Positions 53,401-63,567 of a stretch of 64,000 nucleotides of DNA are shown here, one piece after another. Positions within the stretch are counted from its first letter, which is position 1; each line of letters opens with the position of its first letter. The position numbers were made by a program, and so were the translations under genes. This stretch comes from Aradus depressus (Eukaryota; Arthropoda; Insecta; Hemiptera; Aradidae), in the NCBI GenBank assembly GCA_963662175.1, contig OY759224.1, positions 30,699,489 through 30,763,488 on the forward strand, given 5' to 3'. The notes under the pieces are model-generated. The model saw only the letters and a program-made list of their open reading frames with translations, was not told where the DNA came from and did no database searches.

Positions 53401-56400
53401 CCGCTGTTGCAAGGCACTTACTAGCTGTGATGCCCAGCGTTCCTAACTTCGTACTAGCTGTGGGGTCCGCTGTTGCGAGGCACATACTAGCTGTGGTGAC
53501 CAGCGTTCCTAACTACGTACTAGCTGTGGGGTCCGTTGTTGCAAGGCATTTACTAGCTGTAGTGCCCAGCGTTCCTAACTATGTACTAGCTGTGAAGTTC
53601 GCTGTTGCAAAGCACTTACTAACTGTAATGCCCAGCGTATTTAACTAGGTACTAGCTGTGGGGTCCGCTGTTGCAAGGCACTTAATAGCTGTGATGCCCA
53701 GCGTTCCTAACTTCGTACTAGCTGTGGGGTCCGCTGTTGCGAGGCACATACTAGCTGTGGTGACCAGCGTTCCTAACTACGTACTAGCTGTGCGGTCCGT
53801 TGTTGCAAGGCATTTACTAGATGTAGTGCCCAGCGTTCCTAACTATGTACTAGCTGTGAAGTTCGCTGTTGCAAAGCACTTACTAACTGTAATGCCCAGC
53901 GTATTTAACTACATACTAGCTGTGGGGTCCGCTGTTGCAAGGCACTTAATAGCTGTGATGCCCAGCGTTCCTAACTTCGTACTAGCTGCGGGGTCCGCTG
54001 TTGCGAGGCACATACTAGCTGTGGTGACCAGCGTTCCTAACTACGTACTAGCTGTTGGGTCCGCCGTCGCAAGGCACATACTAGCTATGATGCCCAGCAT
54101 TCCCAACTACGTACTAGCTGTGGTGCTCAGTGTTGAGAGCCACATACTAGCTGTGGTCACAAACGTTCTTAAGTACGCACTGACTATGACGTCCAGCGAT
54201 GCTAAGTATTTACTATGTGTGGCTTCCGCCGTTGAAAGGCGCATACTAGCTGTGGTGCCCAGGAGTCCTAAAAACTTACTAGCGTTACAACAGCTGAAGG
54301 ACTATAAGCCTTATTCCGTATGAATAATTGAAAATTATAACATCATGAATGTACTGTCGAGGAACTGAATAGCGTTATAGTAGATATTGGGAGAAAAATC
54401 AAAGTTCCCCGGGCAACGCCGGGTATTACTGCTATAGATTTAATATTTGTTAAAACTGATAGAGAACGACCGGATTATCTGAATCCTACACAAAAATCAA
54501 AATAAAAATGTTTTTCAAAAAATTCATGCTATTTAACGGTTTATAGGCTTAATAATTGTTAAAACTGATACGACAGAATCAGATATATCCGGAAAGTCCC
54601 ATCCGACGGACGACGTGCTCAAGGCTATTTTCAACCTAAGTGAAATTTCACCTAACCAGGTTTATTTACATAACATACGTCTCATTATCGAGTACCTCAC
54701 ATTCGAAAAAGCCCTGGATCATCGCTTAAAGTCCCATCCGAAGGACGACGTGCTCAAAGTGTTTTTTAACTTCCCGATTGAAACATCTGACCTAAGTGCC
54801 TCAGCTAGATTTCTAAGTGGCGATCATGAGCTCGGTAGACTCCATTCTTCAAATTTCTCGCTTTTTAACGGTTTATAGATTTAATATTTGTTAAAACTGA
54901 TAGAGAACGACCGGATTATCTGAATCCTACACAAAAATCAAAATAAAAATGTTTTTCAAAAAATTTGCGCTATTTAACGGTTTATAGGCTTAATAATTGT
55001 TAAAACTGATACGAGAGATTCAGATTTATCCGGAAAGTCCCATCCGAAGGACGACGTGCTCAAGGCTATTTTCAACCTAAGTGATATTTCACCTACCCAG
55101 GTTTATTTACATAACATACGTCTCATTATCGAGTACCTCACATTCGAAAAAGCCCTGGATCATCGCTTAAAGTCCCATCCGAAGGACGACGTGCTCAAAG
55201 TGTTTTTTAACTTCCCGATTGAAACATCTGACCTAAGTGCCTCAGCTAGATTTCTAAGTGGCGATCCTGAGCTCGGTAGACTCCATTCTTCAAATTTCTC
55301 GCTTTTTAACGGTTTATAGATTTAATATTTGTTAAAACTGATAGAGAACGACCGGATTATCTGAATCCTACACAAAAATCAAAATAAAAATGTTTTTCAA
55401 AAAATTTGCGCTATTTACCGGTTTATAGGCTTAATAATTGTTAAAACTGATACGAGAGATTCAGATTTATCCGGAAAGTCCCATCCGAAGGACGACGTGC
55501 TCAAGGCTATTTTCAACCTAAGTGATATTTCACCTACCCAGGTTTATTTACATAACATACGTCTCATTATCGAGTACCTCACATTCGAAAAAGCCCTGGA
55601 TCATCGCTTAAAGTCCCATCCGAAGGACGACGTGCTCAAAGTGTTTTTTAACTTCCCGATTGAAACATCTGACCTAAGTGCCTCAACTAGATTTCTAAGT
55701 GGCGATCCTGAGCTCGGTAGACTCCATTCTTGAAATTTCTCGCTTTTTAACGGTTTATAGATTTAATATTTGTTAAAACTGATAGAGAACGACCGGATTA
55801 TCTGAATCCTACACAAAAATCAAAATAAAAATGTTTTTCAAAAAATTTGCGCTATTTAACGGTTTATAGGCTTAATAATTGTTAAAACTGATACGAGAGA
55901 TTCAGATTTATCCGGAAAGTCCCATCCGACGGACGACGTGCTCAAGGCTATTTTCAACCTAAGTGAAATTTCACCTAACCAGGTTTATTTACATAACATA
56001 CGTCTCATTATCGAGTACCTCACATTCGAAAAAGCCCTGGATCATTGCTTAATGTCCCATCCGAAGGACGACGTGCTCAAAGTGTTTTTTAACTTCCCGA
56101 TTGAAACATCTGACCTAAGTGCCTCAGCTAGATTTCTAAGTGGCGATCCTGAGCTCGGTAGACTCCATTCTTGAAATTTATCGCTTTTTAACGGTTTATA
56201 GATTAAATATTTGTTAAAACTGATAGAGAACGACCGGATTATCTGAATCCTACACAAAAATCAAAATAAAAATGTTTTTCAAAAAATTCACGCTATTTAA
56301 CGGTTTATTGGCTTAATAATTGTTAAAACTGATACGACAGATTCAGATATATCCGGAAAGTCCCATCCGAAGGACGACGTGCTCAAGGCTTTCAACCTAA

Positions 56401-59400
56401 GTGGAAATTGACCTACCCAGGTTTATTTACATAACATACGTCTCATTATCGAGTACCTCACATTCGAAAAAGCCCTGGATCATCGCTTAATGTCCCATCC
56501 GAAGGACGAAGTGCTCAAAGTAATTTTTAACTTCCCGATTAAAACATCTGACCAAAGTGCCTCAGCTAGATTTCTAAGTGGCGATCCTGAGCTCGGTAGA
56601 CTCCATTCTTCAAATTTCTTGCTTTTTAACGGTTTATAGATTTAATATTTGTTAACTGACAGAGCCATAGAGTGTGCTGGTTTCGGATTATGCCAACGTC
56701 AGCACAACGTTCAGACTGACTTTAAATATGGTGACACCGATCCACTATGGAAGACAAATGCCAAAAAGAAAAAGATGTATGTATAGATATGAACACAAAT
56801 TAAAACTTGTGTACATTGTGATATAATCTATATAAATAAAGCTGAAACGGGGTTTGTTTGTTTGTTTGTTTGTTTGTATGTATGTTTGTTCCAGCATCAC
56901 GCCCAAACCGCTGGACGGATTTTTATGAAACTGCCCATGTAGCATTCTATTGAGCCCGATTGAATAATAGGCTATGTGGCGTCCCAAAATTTTGATCGGG
57001 AGGGGGGGTTGTAAGGGGGCCTAAGTATATAAATAGTGCTAACTCATTAACTAATGGGCGAATTGTCATGAAATTTCACACGTAGTATTTTTAAAAGCCA
57101 AACAAGAAAAAAAGGTGTGTGGCGTCCCAAAGTTTTGATCGGGAGGGGGGGTTGTAAGGGGGGCCTAAGTATATAAATAGTGCTAACACATTAACTAATG
57201 GTCGAATTGTCATGAAATTTCACATGTAGTATTTTTAAAAGCCAAACAAGAAAAAAAGGTGTGTGGCGTCCCAAAGTTTTGAACGGGAGGGGGGGTTGTA
57301 AGGGGGGCCTAAGTATATAAATAGTGCTAACACATTAACTAATGGGCGAATCGTCATGAAATTTCACATGTAGTATTTTTAAAAGCCAAATAGGAAAATA
57401 AGATGTGTGGCGTCCCAAAGTTTTGATCGGGAGGGGGGGTTGTAAGGGGGGCCTAAGTATAAATATAGAGCTAACTCATTAACTAATGGGCGAATCGTCA
57501 TGAAATTTCACGTAGTATTTTTAAAAGCCAAGTAGGAAAAAAAGGTGTGTGGCGTCCCAAAGTTTTGAACGGGAGGGGGGGTTGTGGGGGGACCTAAGTA
57601 TAAATATAGAGCTAACTCATTAACTAATGGGCGAATCGTCATAAAATTTCACATGGAGTATTCCTGAAGGCCAAATAGAAAAATAAGGTGTGGCGTCCCA
57701 AAGTTTTGAACGGGAGGGGGGTTTGTGGGGGGGCCTAAGTATATATATATAGATCTAATTCTTTAACGGTTGGTCGGATTGTCACGAAATTTCACATGGA
57801 GTATTCCTGAAGGCCAAATAGAAAAATTAGGTGTGTGGCGTCCCAAAGTTTTGATCGGGAGGGGGGGTTGTAAGGGGGGCCTAAGTATATAAATAGTGCT
57901 AACACATTAACTAATGGTCGAATTGTCATGAAATTTCACGTAGTATTTTTAAAAGCCAAACAGGAAAAAAAGGTGTGTGGCGTCCCAAAGTTTTGAACGG
58001 GAGGGGGGGTTGTAGGGGGGCCTAAGTATAAATATAGAGCTAATTCATTAACTAATGGGCGAATCGTCATGAAATTTCACGTAGTATTTTTAAAAGCCAA
58101 ATAGGAAAAAAAGGTGTGTGGCGTCCCAAAGTTTTGAACGGGAGGGGGGGTTGTGGGGGGGCCTAAGTATAAATATAGAACTAATTCTTTAACGGTTGGT
58201 CGGATTGTCACGAAATTTCACATGGAGTATTCCTGAAGGCCAAATAGAAAAATAAGGTGTGTGGCGTCCCAAAGTTTTGAACGGGAGGGGGGGTTGTGGG
58301 GGGGCCTAAGTATAAATATAGAGCTAGCTCATTAACGGTTGATCGAATTGTCACAAAGTTTCACATGTAGTATTCCTGAAGACCAAATAAAAAAATAGGC
58401 GATGTAATGGCTCAAAATTTTTTACGGGAGGGGGGGTAGTGGCGGGGGGACCTAAGTATAAATATGGTGCTAGCTCAATAACGGTTGGTCGTATTGTCAT
58501 GGAATTTCACATGTAGTATTCTTAAAAGCCAAATAGAAATATAGAGTGTATGTGTCACAAAAGTTTGAACGGGAGGGTGGGTTGATGGGGGCCTAAGTAT
58601 AAGTATAGTGATAAGTCATTAACGGATTATCGGATTGTCACGAAATTTCACATGAAGTATTCATAAAGGCAAATAGAAAAATAGGGTGTGTGACGTCAAA
58701 AAATTGTGAACGGGAGGGGGGTTATGGGGGTAGGCCTAAATTTGAAGATAGTGATAGGTCATTAACGGATGATCGGATTGTCACGAAATTTCACATGTAG
58801 TATTCTTGATGTTCAAATAAAAAAATACACTATGTGACATTTTAAAAATTTGGGAGGGGGGGCTAAGCATAAAAATAATGCTGAATCATTGAAGGGTAAT
58901 CGGATTGTCATGAATTTCACATGTAGTAGTAGTAACTATGTATTCGCTGTGGGGTTCACTGTTGCAAGACATTTACTAGCTGTGATGCCCAGCGTTCCTA
59001 ATATCGTACTAGCTGTGGGGTCCGCTGTTGCAAGGCACTTACTAACCGTAGTGCTCAGCCCCAGCGTTCCTAACTATGTACTGGCTGTGGGGTTCGCTGT
59101 TGCAAGGCACCTACAAGACATTTACTAGCTGTGATGCCCAGCGTTCCTAATTACGTACTAGCTGTGGGGTCTGCTGTTGCAAGGCGCTAGCAGTGTGGCC
59201 CAGCGTATTTAACTACGTAGGTACTAGCTGTGGGGTCCGCAGTTGCAAGGCACCTACTACCTGTAGGGCCCAGCGTTCCTAAAAACGTACTAGCTGTGGG
59301 GTCCGTCGTTGCAAAAGCATACTAGCTGTGATGCTCAGCGTTTCTAACTACGTACTAGCTGTGGGGTCCGCCGTTGCAAAACACATACTAGCTGCGATGC

Positions 59401-62400
59401 CCAGCGTTCCTAACTTCGTACTAGCTGTGGGGTCCGCTCTTGCGAGGCACATACTAGCTGCGGTCAATAGCGTTCTTAAGTACGCACTGGCTAGGATGTC
59501 CAGCGATGCTAAGTATTCACTATCTGTGGTTTCCGCCGTTGAAAGACGCATACTAGCTGTGATGCCCAGGGGTCCTAAAAACTTACTAGCTGGGGTGTTT
59601 GACGTTGAAGGACTATAAGCCTTATTCCGTATGAATAATTGAAAATTATAACATCATGAATGTACTGTTAAAGGGTAAGCGGATTGGCATGAATTTCACC
59701 TGTAGTAGTAGTAACTATGTATTCGCTGTGGGGTCCGCTGTTGCAAGGCATTTACTAGCTGCGGTCAATAGCGTTCTTAAGTACGCACTGGCTAGGATGT
59801 CCAGCGATGCTAAGTATTCACTATCTGTGGTTTCCGCCGTTGAAAGACGCATACTAGCTAGCTGTGATGCCCAGGGGTCCTAAAAACTTACTAGCTGGGG
59901 TGTTTGACGTTGAAGGACTATAAGCCTTATTCCGTATGAATAATTGAAAATTATAACATCATGAATGTACTGTTGAAGAATTTAAAAGAGGGCAACGCCG
60001 GGTATTACTGCTAGTATTATTAATAATCACAAGTAGTTTTTACCAAAAGCATAGCGATCGTAACCAAGTGTATATCATTATTGTTCGTGACACATATAGT
60101 CGTGGGTTAAAAACCCGGCCGAGGCCCTTAATTTATTTTATATGGGAGGTAAAATAAACTTAAGCACGCCGTCCTTTGGATGGGACGTTAAGCGATTGTC
60201 CCGAGCCTTTACGATGTCAGATACTCGTTAAAGACCTCTCCTACCCTAGCTGAATAAAAATTTAGGGTAGGCAAAATTTAGGACTCCCACAGTAGAGTTG
60301 GGCTCATGTCCACCAGGGTGACGAAAAACGCTCTGGTAGTAGGCGATATGACCTCGTAGTTAAAGCCCGGGCATGAGTCATAATAACTAACTATAAACTT
60401 TTTTTTTTTTTTTCAATTTGTTATACCGAGAACAAATAGAATTAAAAAAATAGGACAATTGTTACTTATGTTTTTTACACTTTTCTGTTACCCATGACGA
60501 CGGGGTTCACCAGGTGAGCCATGGAACACCTGAATACTCGCTGGTGGTTGCTTTTTGAGGTCACGTCTGTGTTTCCAGAGCCCTCGGGTTATCTTTCTAC
60601 AGATGTTTCAGCTAATTTTGTCGTTATTATCTCTCAGATATGTTTGCTTATTTTTCACCCAATTCATTGATTTATGTGCATAGAACGTAAAATTCTCTTA
60701 GGACTAGTTATTTTTCTCAAAAACTACTATAGAAAAGAAGAGAAAAAGTATACAAACTGTTTAATTTTTGCGTTATTTTGAATCCTCCTGTCAAATCCTT
60801 ATCATAACAATCCCATCCAAACAATCCTCCAAGAAGGATGAGGGAGACGTCGCGACGTCTTCCTCCACTGCTGGACACTGGTTGGTTGGACAAAGTGGTG
60901 GGAGAGACCACGCCGGTCTACCGCGGCTATTTTATTTTTATTAATTTACAAACATTTTTTTTCTATATATTTTATTATTTACTTATGTTTGTATATATTT
61001 ACTACTAGCAGAAATACCCGGCGTTGCCCGGGGAACTTTGACTCTTCTACTAATATCTCTTGTTTGAATCCTATTCAATTCTTCGACAGTACATTCAATT
61101 TTCAAATATTCATATGAAATATGGTTTATAGTCCTTCAACGGCGGACTGCTTAGCAACGGCGGACTTCACAGCTAGTATGTAGTTAGGAACGCTAGGCAT
61201 CACAGCTAGACTGTGCCTTGCAACGGCGGACCCCACAGCTAGTACCTACGTAGTTAAGACCACTGGGCATCACAGCTAGTATGTGCCTTGCAACGGCGGA
61301 CCCCACAGCTAGTACGTAGTTAGGACATTACTAGGAATACTACATGTGAAATTTCATCCGATCATTAGCGATAATGAGCTACCGGTATCTTTATATTTAG
61401 GCCTACCCCCACAACCACCCTTCCCGTTCAAAATTTTAAGACGTCATGTAGCGTATTTTTCAATTTGCCATCTAAGAATACTACATGTGAAATTTCGTGA
61501 CAATATGACCAACCGTTAATGAGCTAGGACTATATTTATACTTAGGCCCCCCCCACAACCCCCCCTCCCGTATAAGGGTTGGGGGGACATCGCCGTGGCC
61601 TCTGGGCTGGTACAGTCCCTGGGCTTGGAGGGTGTGGGTTGGGGGGCCTGGCGGGGGCTTTCGGGGTTGCCTGGCCTGTGTGTGCCAGCCTGGCCGGGGG
61701 TTGGGGGGGCATCGCCGTGGCCTCTGGGCCGATACACTCCCTGGGCTTGGATGGTGTGGGGTGGGGGGCCTGGCCTGTGTTTGCCAGCCTGGCCGGGGGT
61801 TGGGGGGACATCGCTGTGGCCTCTGGGCTGGTACAGTCCCTGGGCTTGGAGGGTGTGGGTTGGGGGGCCTGGCGGGGGCTCTAATTATTTAAGTGCTATT
61901 TAATAAACTTTGACTCTCATCCTTTATTTACTTTTCAGATCGTACGATCCTCCCTTTCCAGAAATGAAAGTCTGCCGTCTTCTGAAGATTCTCAAAGTGA
62001 ACTTGATGAGTCATCAGAGAATGTCTGTCAAGCTTTACTTAAAAAAGAAGAAAGTGAACTTACGCCTGAATGTGATGACATTCATTGTTCTCTTGGAGAA
62101 GAAGTTGAAAAATGTGACCAAGCTGGTAAAGCCACGTATTATGTAATAAAAGAGGATAAATGTAAACGTTGTGACGGAGTAGACGCATGTAAAGTCTGTA
62201 ATCCTCCTGAAAAAGGGTGTGCAGGTATTGAACATAAAGATTGCATTGTACATTGTTCACAAAAAATTGGCGACGAACAAGTTGTGCATGAAGCCATTCG
62301 TTGTCTACTTGAATCTGAATGTCGTGAAAACGAAGCTAAACGTTTATTACTGAAATGTATTGTTGAAAAGAAGTGCAAGAATCTATTACATTTCGCCGTT

Positions 62401-63567
62401 GAAGAATGCGATTTAGAAGGCATCAGCGCTGCCATAGATTTAGGCTGTGGAGTTAACACTGAAAATGAGAATGGAAAATCACCAATGTACTTGGCAACAT
62501 TGGGAGGTAACAGTAAGGTTATGGAACTGTTAGCAAAAAGAGGTGGACATTTTGGAAGTGTTCTCCTTTGTGGAGCAACATTGGGAGATAATAAGGTGAT
62601 CGAGAAGGCATTGGCTTGTGGTGCAGACATCAATATAAAAGATGAGGATGGGAAGACGCCGTTGTACAAAGCTGCAGAGGAAGGACATGTGGCCACTATG
62701 GAGTATCTACTTCAGTGTGGGGCCGAGTTTGACCTATTGTTGATTTTGGCAGCGAAAAGAGGAGATATCAGGGCTGTAAAGACGCTCATAAGCTGTGGAG
62801 CCAATTTACATTGCGAAGATGAAGAAGGGAAAACTGCGCTTTACAGGTAAAAATATTTTGCAAAAACTAATTAATCATATAATAGGTTAGTTATTGTAAC
62901 TTATGCCCGGGTTTTAACTACGAGGTCATATCGCCTACTACGTACTACCGTCTGGTGGACATTAGCCTGACTATACTGTGGGAGGGTAGGTCTAGGTTTA
63001 TTCACCAAGGGTAGTAGTCATTAACGAGTCCTTGACACCGGGACCATCGCTTAACGTCCCATCCGAAAGACGGCGTGCTCAAAGTTCTTTCACCTTTTAG
63101 ATAAAAAACCTAAGGGCCTCAGCCTTTGCTTTCGAACTCGTGATCTTGAGCTCTAAAATCTATCGTTCCATCGATGGCCAATCCCAGTCCCTCAGTAATC
63201 TCTTGATCCCCCAGCTCTTCTCCCCACGTTTGACAGGGTGATATTGCATGAATGCAAGGCGCACAACCTCTTTTACACAGAGTATTATTTATATAGATGT
63301 AGTTGCGTTTCATGTTTAATAATTAAAAATAAAATTGTATGTCTAATTGAAGGGCTGCCCAAGGAGGTCACCAGGAAGTGATGTCTGTTCTGCTAGAGAA
63401 GGGTGCAAGAAGAACCTACCTAATACACAAGGCCCTGAAGGCAAAGGATGTACCGTCGGTGAAGAACTTCATGGTCTATGCCACTGGAAACAAAGAGTGT
63501 CTCAGCTACTCACAGAGAATCGCTCTCATGAACAAGGAGAAGAACATTAAAGAAATGTTTCAACAAG
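50461..63567 (+). CDS. Ankyrin-repeat protein gene, first five exons (3' end off window)
   Basis: Exons 50461-50472, 50574-50734, 56663-56780, 61939-62846, 63353-63567; 1414 nt, open throughout. N terminus: MAEEKKKTSKSTLERMM, then FSIRKEIRQKIGMSTPWQL and EWRSIFVVKLDQ; family unknown. Exon 3 adds AIECAGFGLCQRQHNVQTDF and DTDPLWKTN. Exon 4 opens with an acidic Ser/Glu linker, then a Cys-rich stretch (about 165-200: CKRCDGVDACKVCNPPEKGC, EHKDCIVHC). Ankyrin-type repeats follow from about 245: KNLLHFAVEE, GKSPMYLATLGGNSKVMELL, GADINIKDEDGKTPLYKAAE, LILAAKRGDIRAVKTLISCG, ANLHCEDEEGKTALYR. The repeat continues across the exon 4/5 splice (AAQGGHQEVMSVLLEKGA). Ankyrin repeats bind proteins; the partner and role are unknown. 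Introns 2 and 3 are filled by Helitrons and satellite. The link of exons 1-3 to 4-5 rests on phase and continuous reading only. Confidence 0.72.
50574..50734 (+). CDS. ankyrin gene exon 2
   Basis: Acceptor TTGTTACAG and donor GATCA|GTAAGT. It encodes KKKTSKSTLERMMSEKTFS, IRKEIRQKIGMSTPWQL and KEWRSIFVVKLD. Confidence 0.75.
51080..52750 (+). repeat. ~143-bp tandem array inside Helitron 1
   Basis: Roughly a dozen units with 'gtgtggcgtcccaaagttttgaacgggagggggggttgt' and 'cgaaatttcacatgtagtatt'. Spacing of the gtgtggcg block is 143-146 bp at 51301, 51447, 51590 and 51733. Confidence 0.85.
52845..54290 (+). repeat. 66-bp minisatellite (two 33-bp halves) inside Helitron 1
   Basis: Halves 'ctagctgtggggtccgctgttgcaaggcac' and 'ctagctgtgatgcccagcgttcctaactac'. 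A 264-bp higher-order step repeats around 53640 and 53904. As 66 is a multiple of three, long frames (53295-53648, 53658-54323) encode VLAVGSAVARHLLAVMPSVPN repeats, most likely by chance. Confidence 0.85.
54435..56658 (+). repeat. 441-bp satellite array, five units, with SINE-derived block
   Basis: Units begin near 54435, 54876, 55317, 55758 and 56199 and are more than 95% alike by eye. Each holds 'gagtacct..acat.cg' and 'catcgcttaa.gtcccatccgaaggacgacgtgctcaaa', which is the minus-strand SINE core, plus a second shorter SINE-like piece. Four units keep a 78-87-codon open frame (first at 54615). Confidence 0.88.
56663..56780 (+). CDS. ankyrin gene exon 3
   Basis: Acceptor AACTGACAG|AGCC in phase 2 gives QAIECAGFGLCQRQHNVQ, TDFKYGDTDPLWKTNAKKKK and MY. 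Donor TAT|GTATAG at 56780 keeps the frame into exon 4. The stronger-looking AT|GTATGT at 56776 would break it unless another exon intervenes. Confidence 0.6.
56827..60014 (+). mobile_element. Helitron 2, non-autonomous, same family as Helitron 1
   Basis: A|TCTATATAAATAAAGCTGAAACGGGG at the start. The end is 'ggcaacgccgggtattactgCTAG|T', with the left half of the hairpin partly lost. It carries the ~143-bp array (56930-58840) and a shortened 66-bp array (58925-59610), then a partial repeat of the 3' section (59650-59990). It begins 46 bp after exon 3 of the ankyrin gene. Confidence 0.87.
60100..60392 (+). mobile_element. tRNA-derived SINE, A-box end missing
   Basis: Starts at the B box ('cgtgggttaaaaacccggccgaggccc') and runs to 'catgagtcataataactaact'. 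Ankyrin gene intron 3. Confidence 0.85.
61005..61575 (-). mobile_element. Helitron 3' portion, inverted
   Basis: Plus strand begins CTAG-cagaaatacccggcgttgcccgggg, the reverse complement of the Helitron terminus. The 33/66-bp repeats (61140-61320) and two ~143-bp-type units follow. The 5' end is missing, cut at the GC-rich block. Confidence 0.82.
61576..61885 (+). repeat. GC-rich tandem block upstream of ankyrin exon 4
   Basis: About 2.5 units of 98-123 bp with 'cgccgtggcctctgggctggtacagtccctgggcttggagg' and 'gcctggcctgtgt'. Very GC-rich between AT-rich flanks, and related to 12780-12912. It ends about 50 bp before the exon 4 acceptor. Confidence 0.75.
61939..62846 (+). CDS. ankyrin gene exon 4
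   Basis: 908 nt. Acceptor TTACTTTTCAG and donor TACAG|GTAAAA. It carries the acidic linker, the Cys-rich segment and most ankyrin repeats, and is open from the first base. Confidence 0.85.
62888..63153 (-). mobile_element. tRNA-derived SINE, diverged
   Basis: Inverted copy from 'aacttatgcccgggttttaac' to 'tttcgaactcgtgatcttgagctc'. The tip of the tRNA head is missing. Fills intron 4 of the ankyrin gene. Confidence 0.78.
63353..63567 (+). CDS. ankyrin gene exon 5
   Basis: Acceptor AATTGAAG completes an Arg codon split from exon 4. It encodes AAQGGHQEVMSVLLEKGARR, LIHKALKAKDVPSVKNFM and MNKEKNIKEMFQQ. Donor CAAG|GTATTG. The gene continues beyond base 64000. Confidence 0.82.

Larger units (their letters stand above)
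51025..54433 (+). mobile_element. Helitron 1, non-autonomous, with two minisatellite arrays
   Basis: Starts A|TCTATATTAATAAAGCTGAA followed by (TTTG)n and 'ggctggacgg'. Ends with the hairpin 'ccccgggcaacgccgggtattactgCTA', where the last base of CTAG is replaced at the junction with the satellite. No Rep-helicase frame. It fills intron 2 of the ankyrin gene and shares start, both arrays and 3' end with Helitron 2. Confidence 0.82.

Noticed and set aside
54615..56174. Repeated 78-87 codon frames as a gene family
   Set aside because: They are the same frame in each unit of a tandem satellite, contain SINE-derived sequence and have no start context or homology.
51025..60014. CRISPR array
   Set aside because: The repeats are head-to-tail minisatellites without unique spacers, in a eukaryotic genome.
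61542..61903. Several overlapping open frames of 73-102 codons on both strands
   Set aside because: They come from GC-rich tandem sequence with few possible stops; no domain and no splice context.
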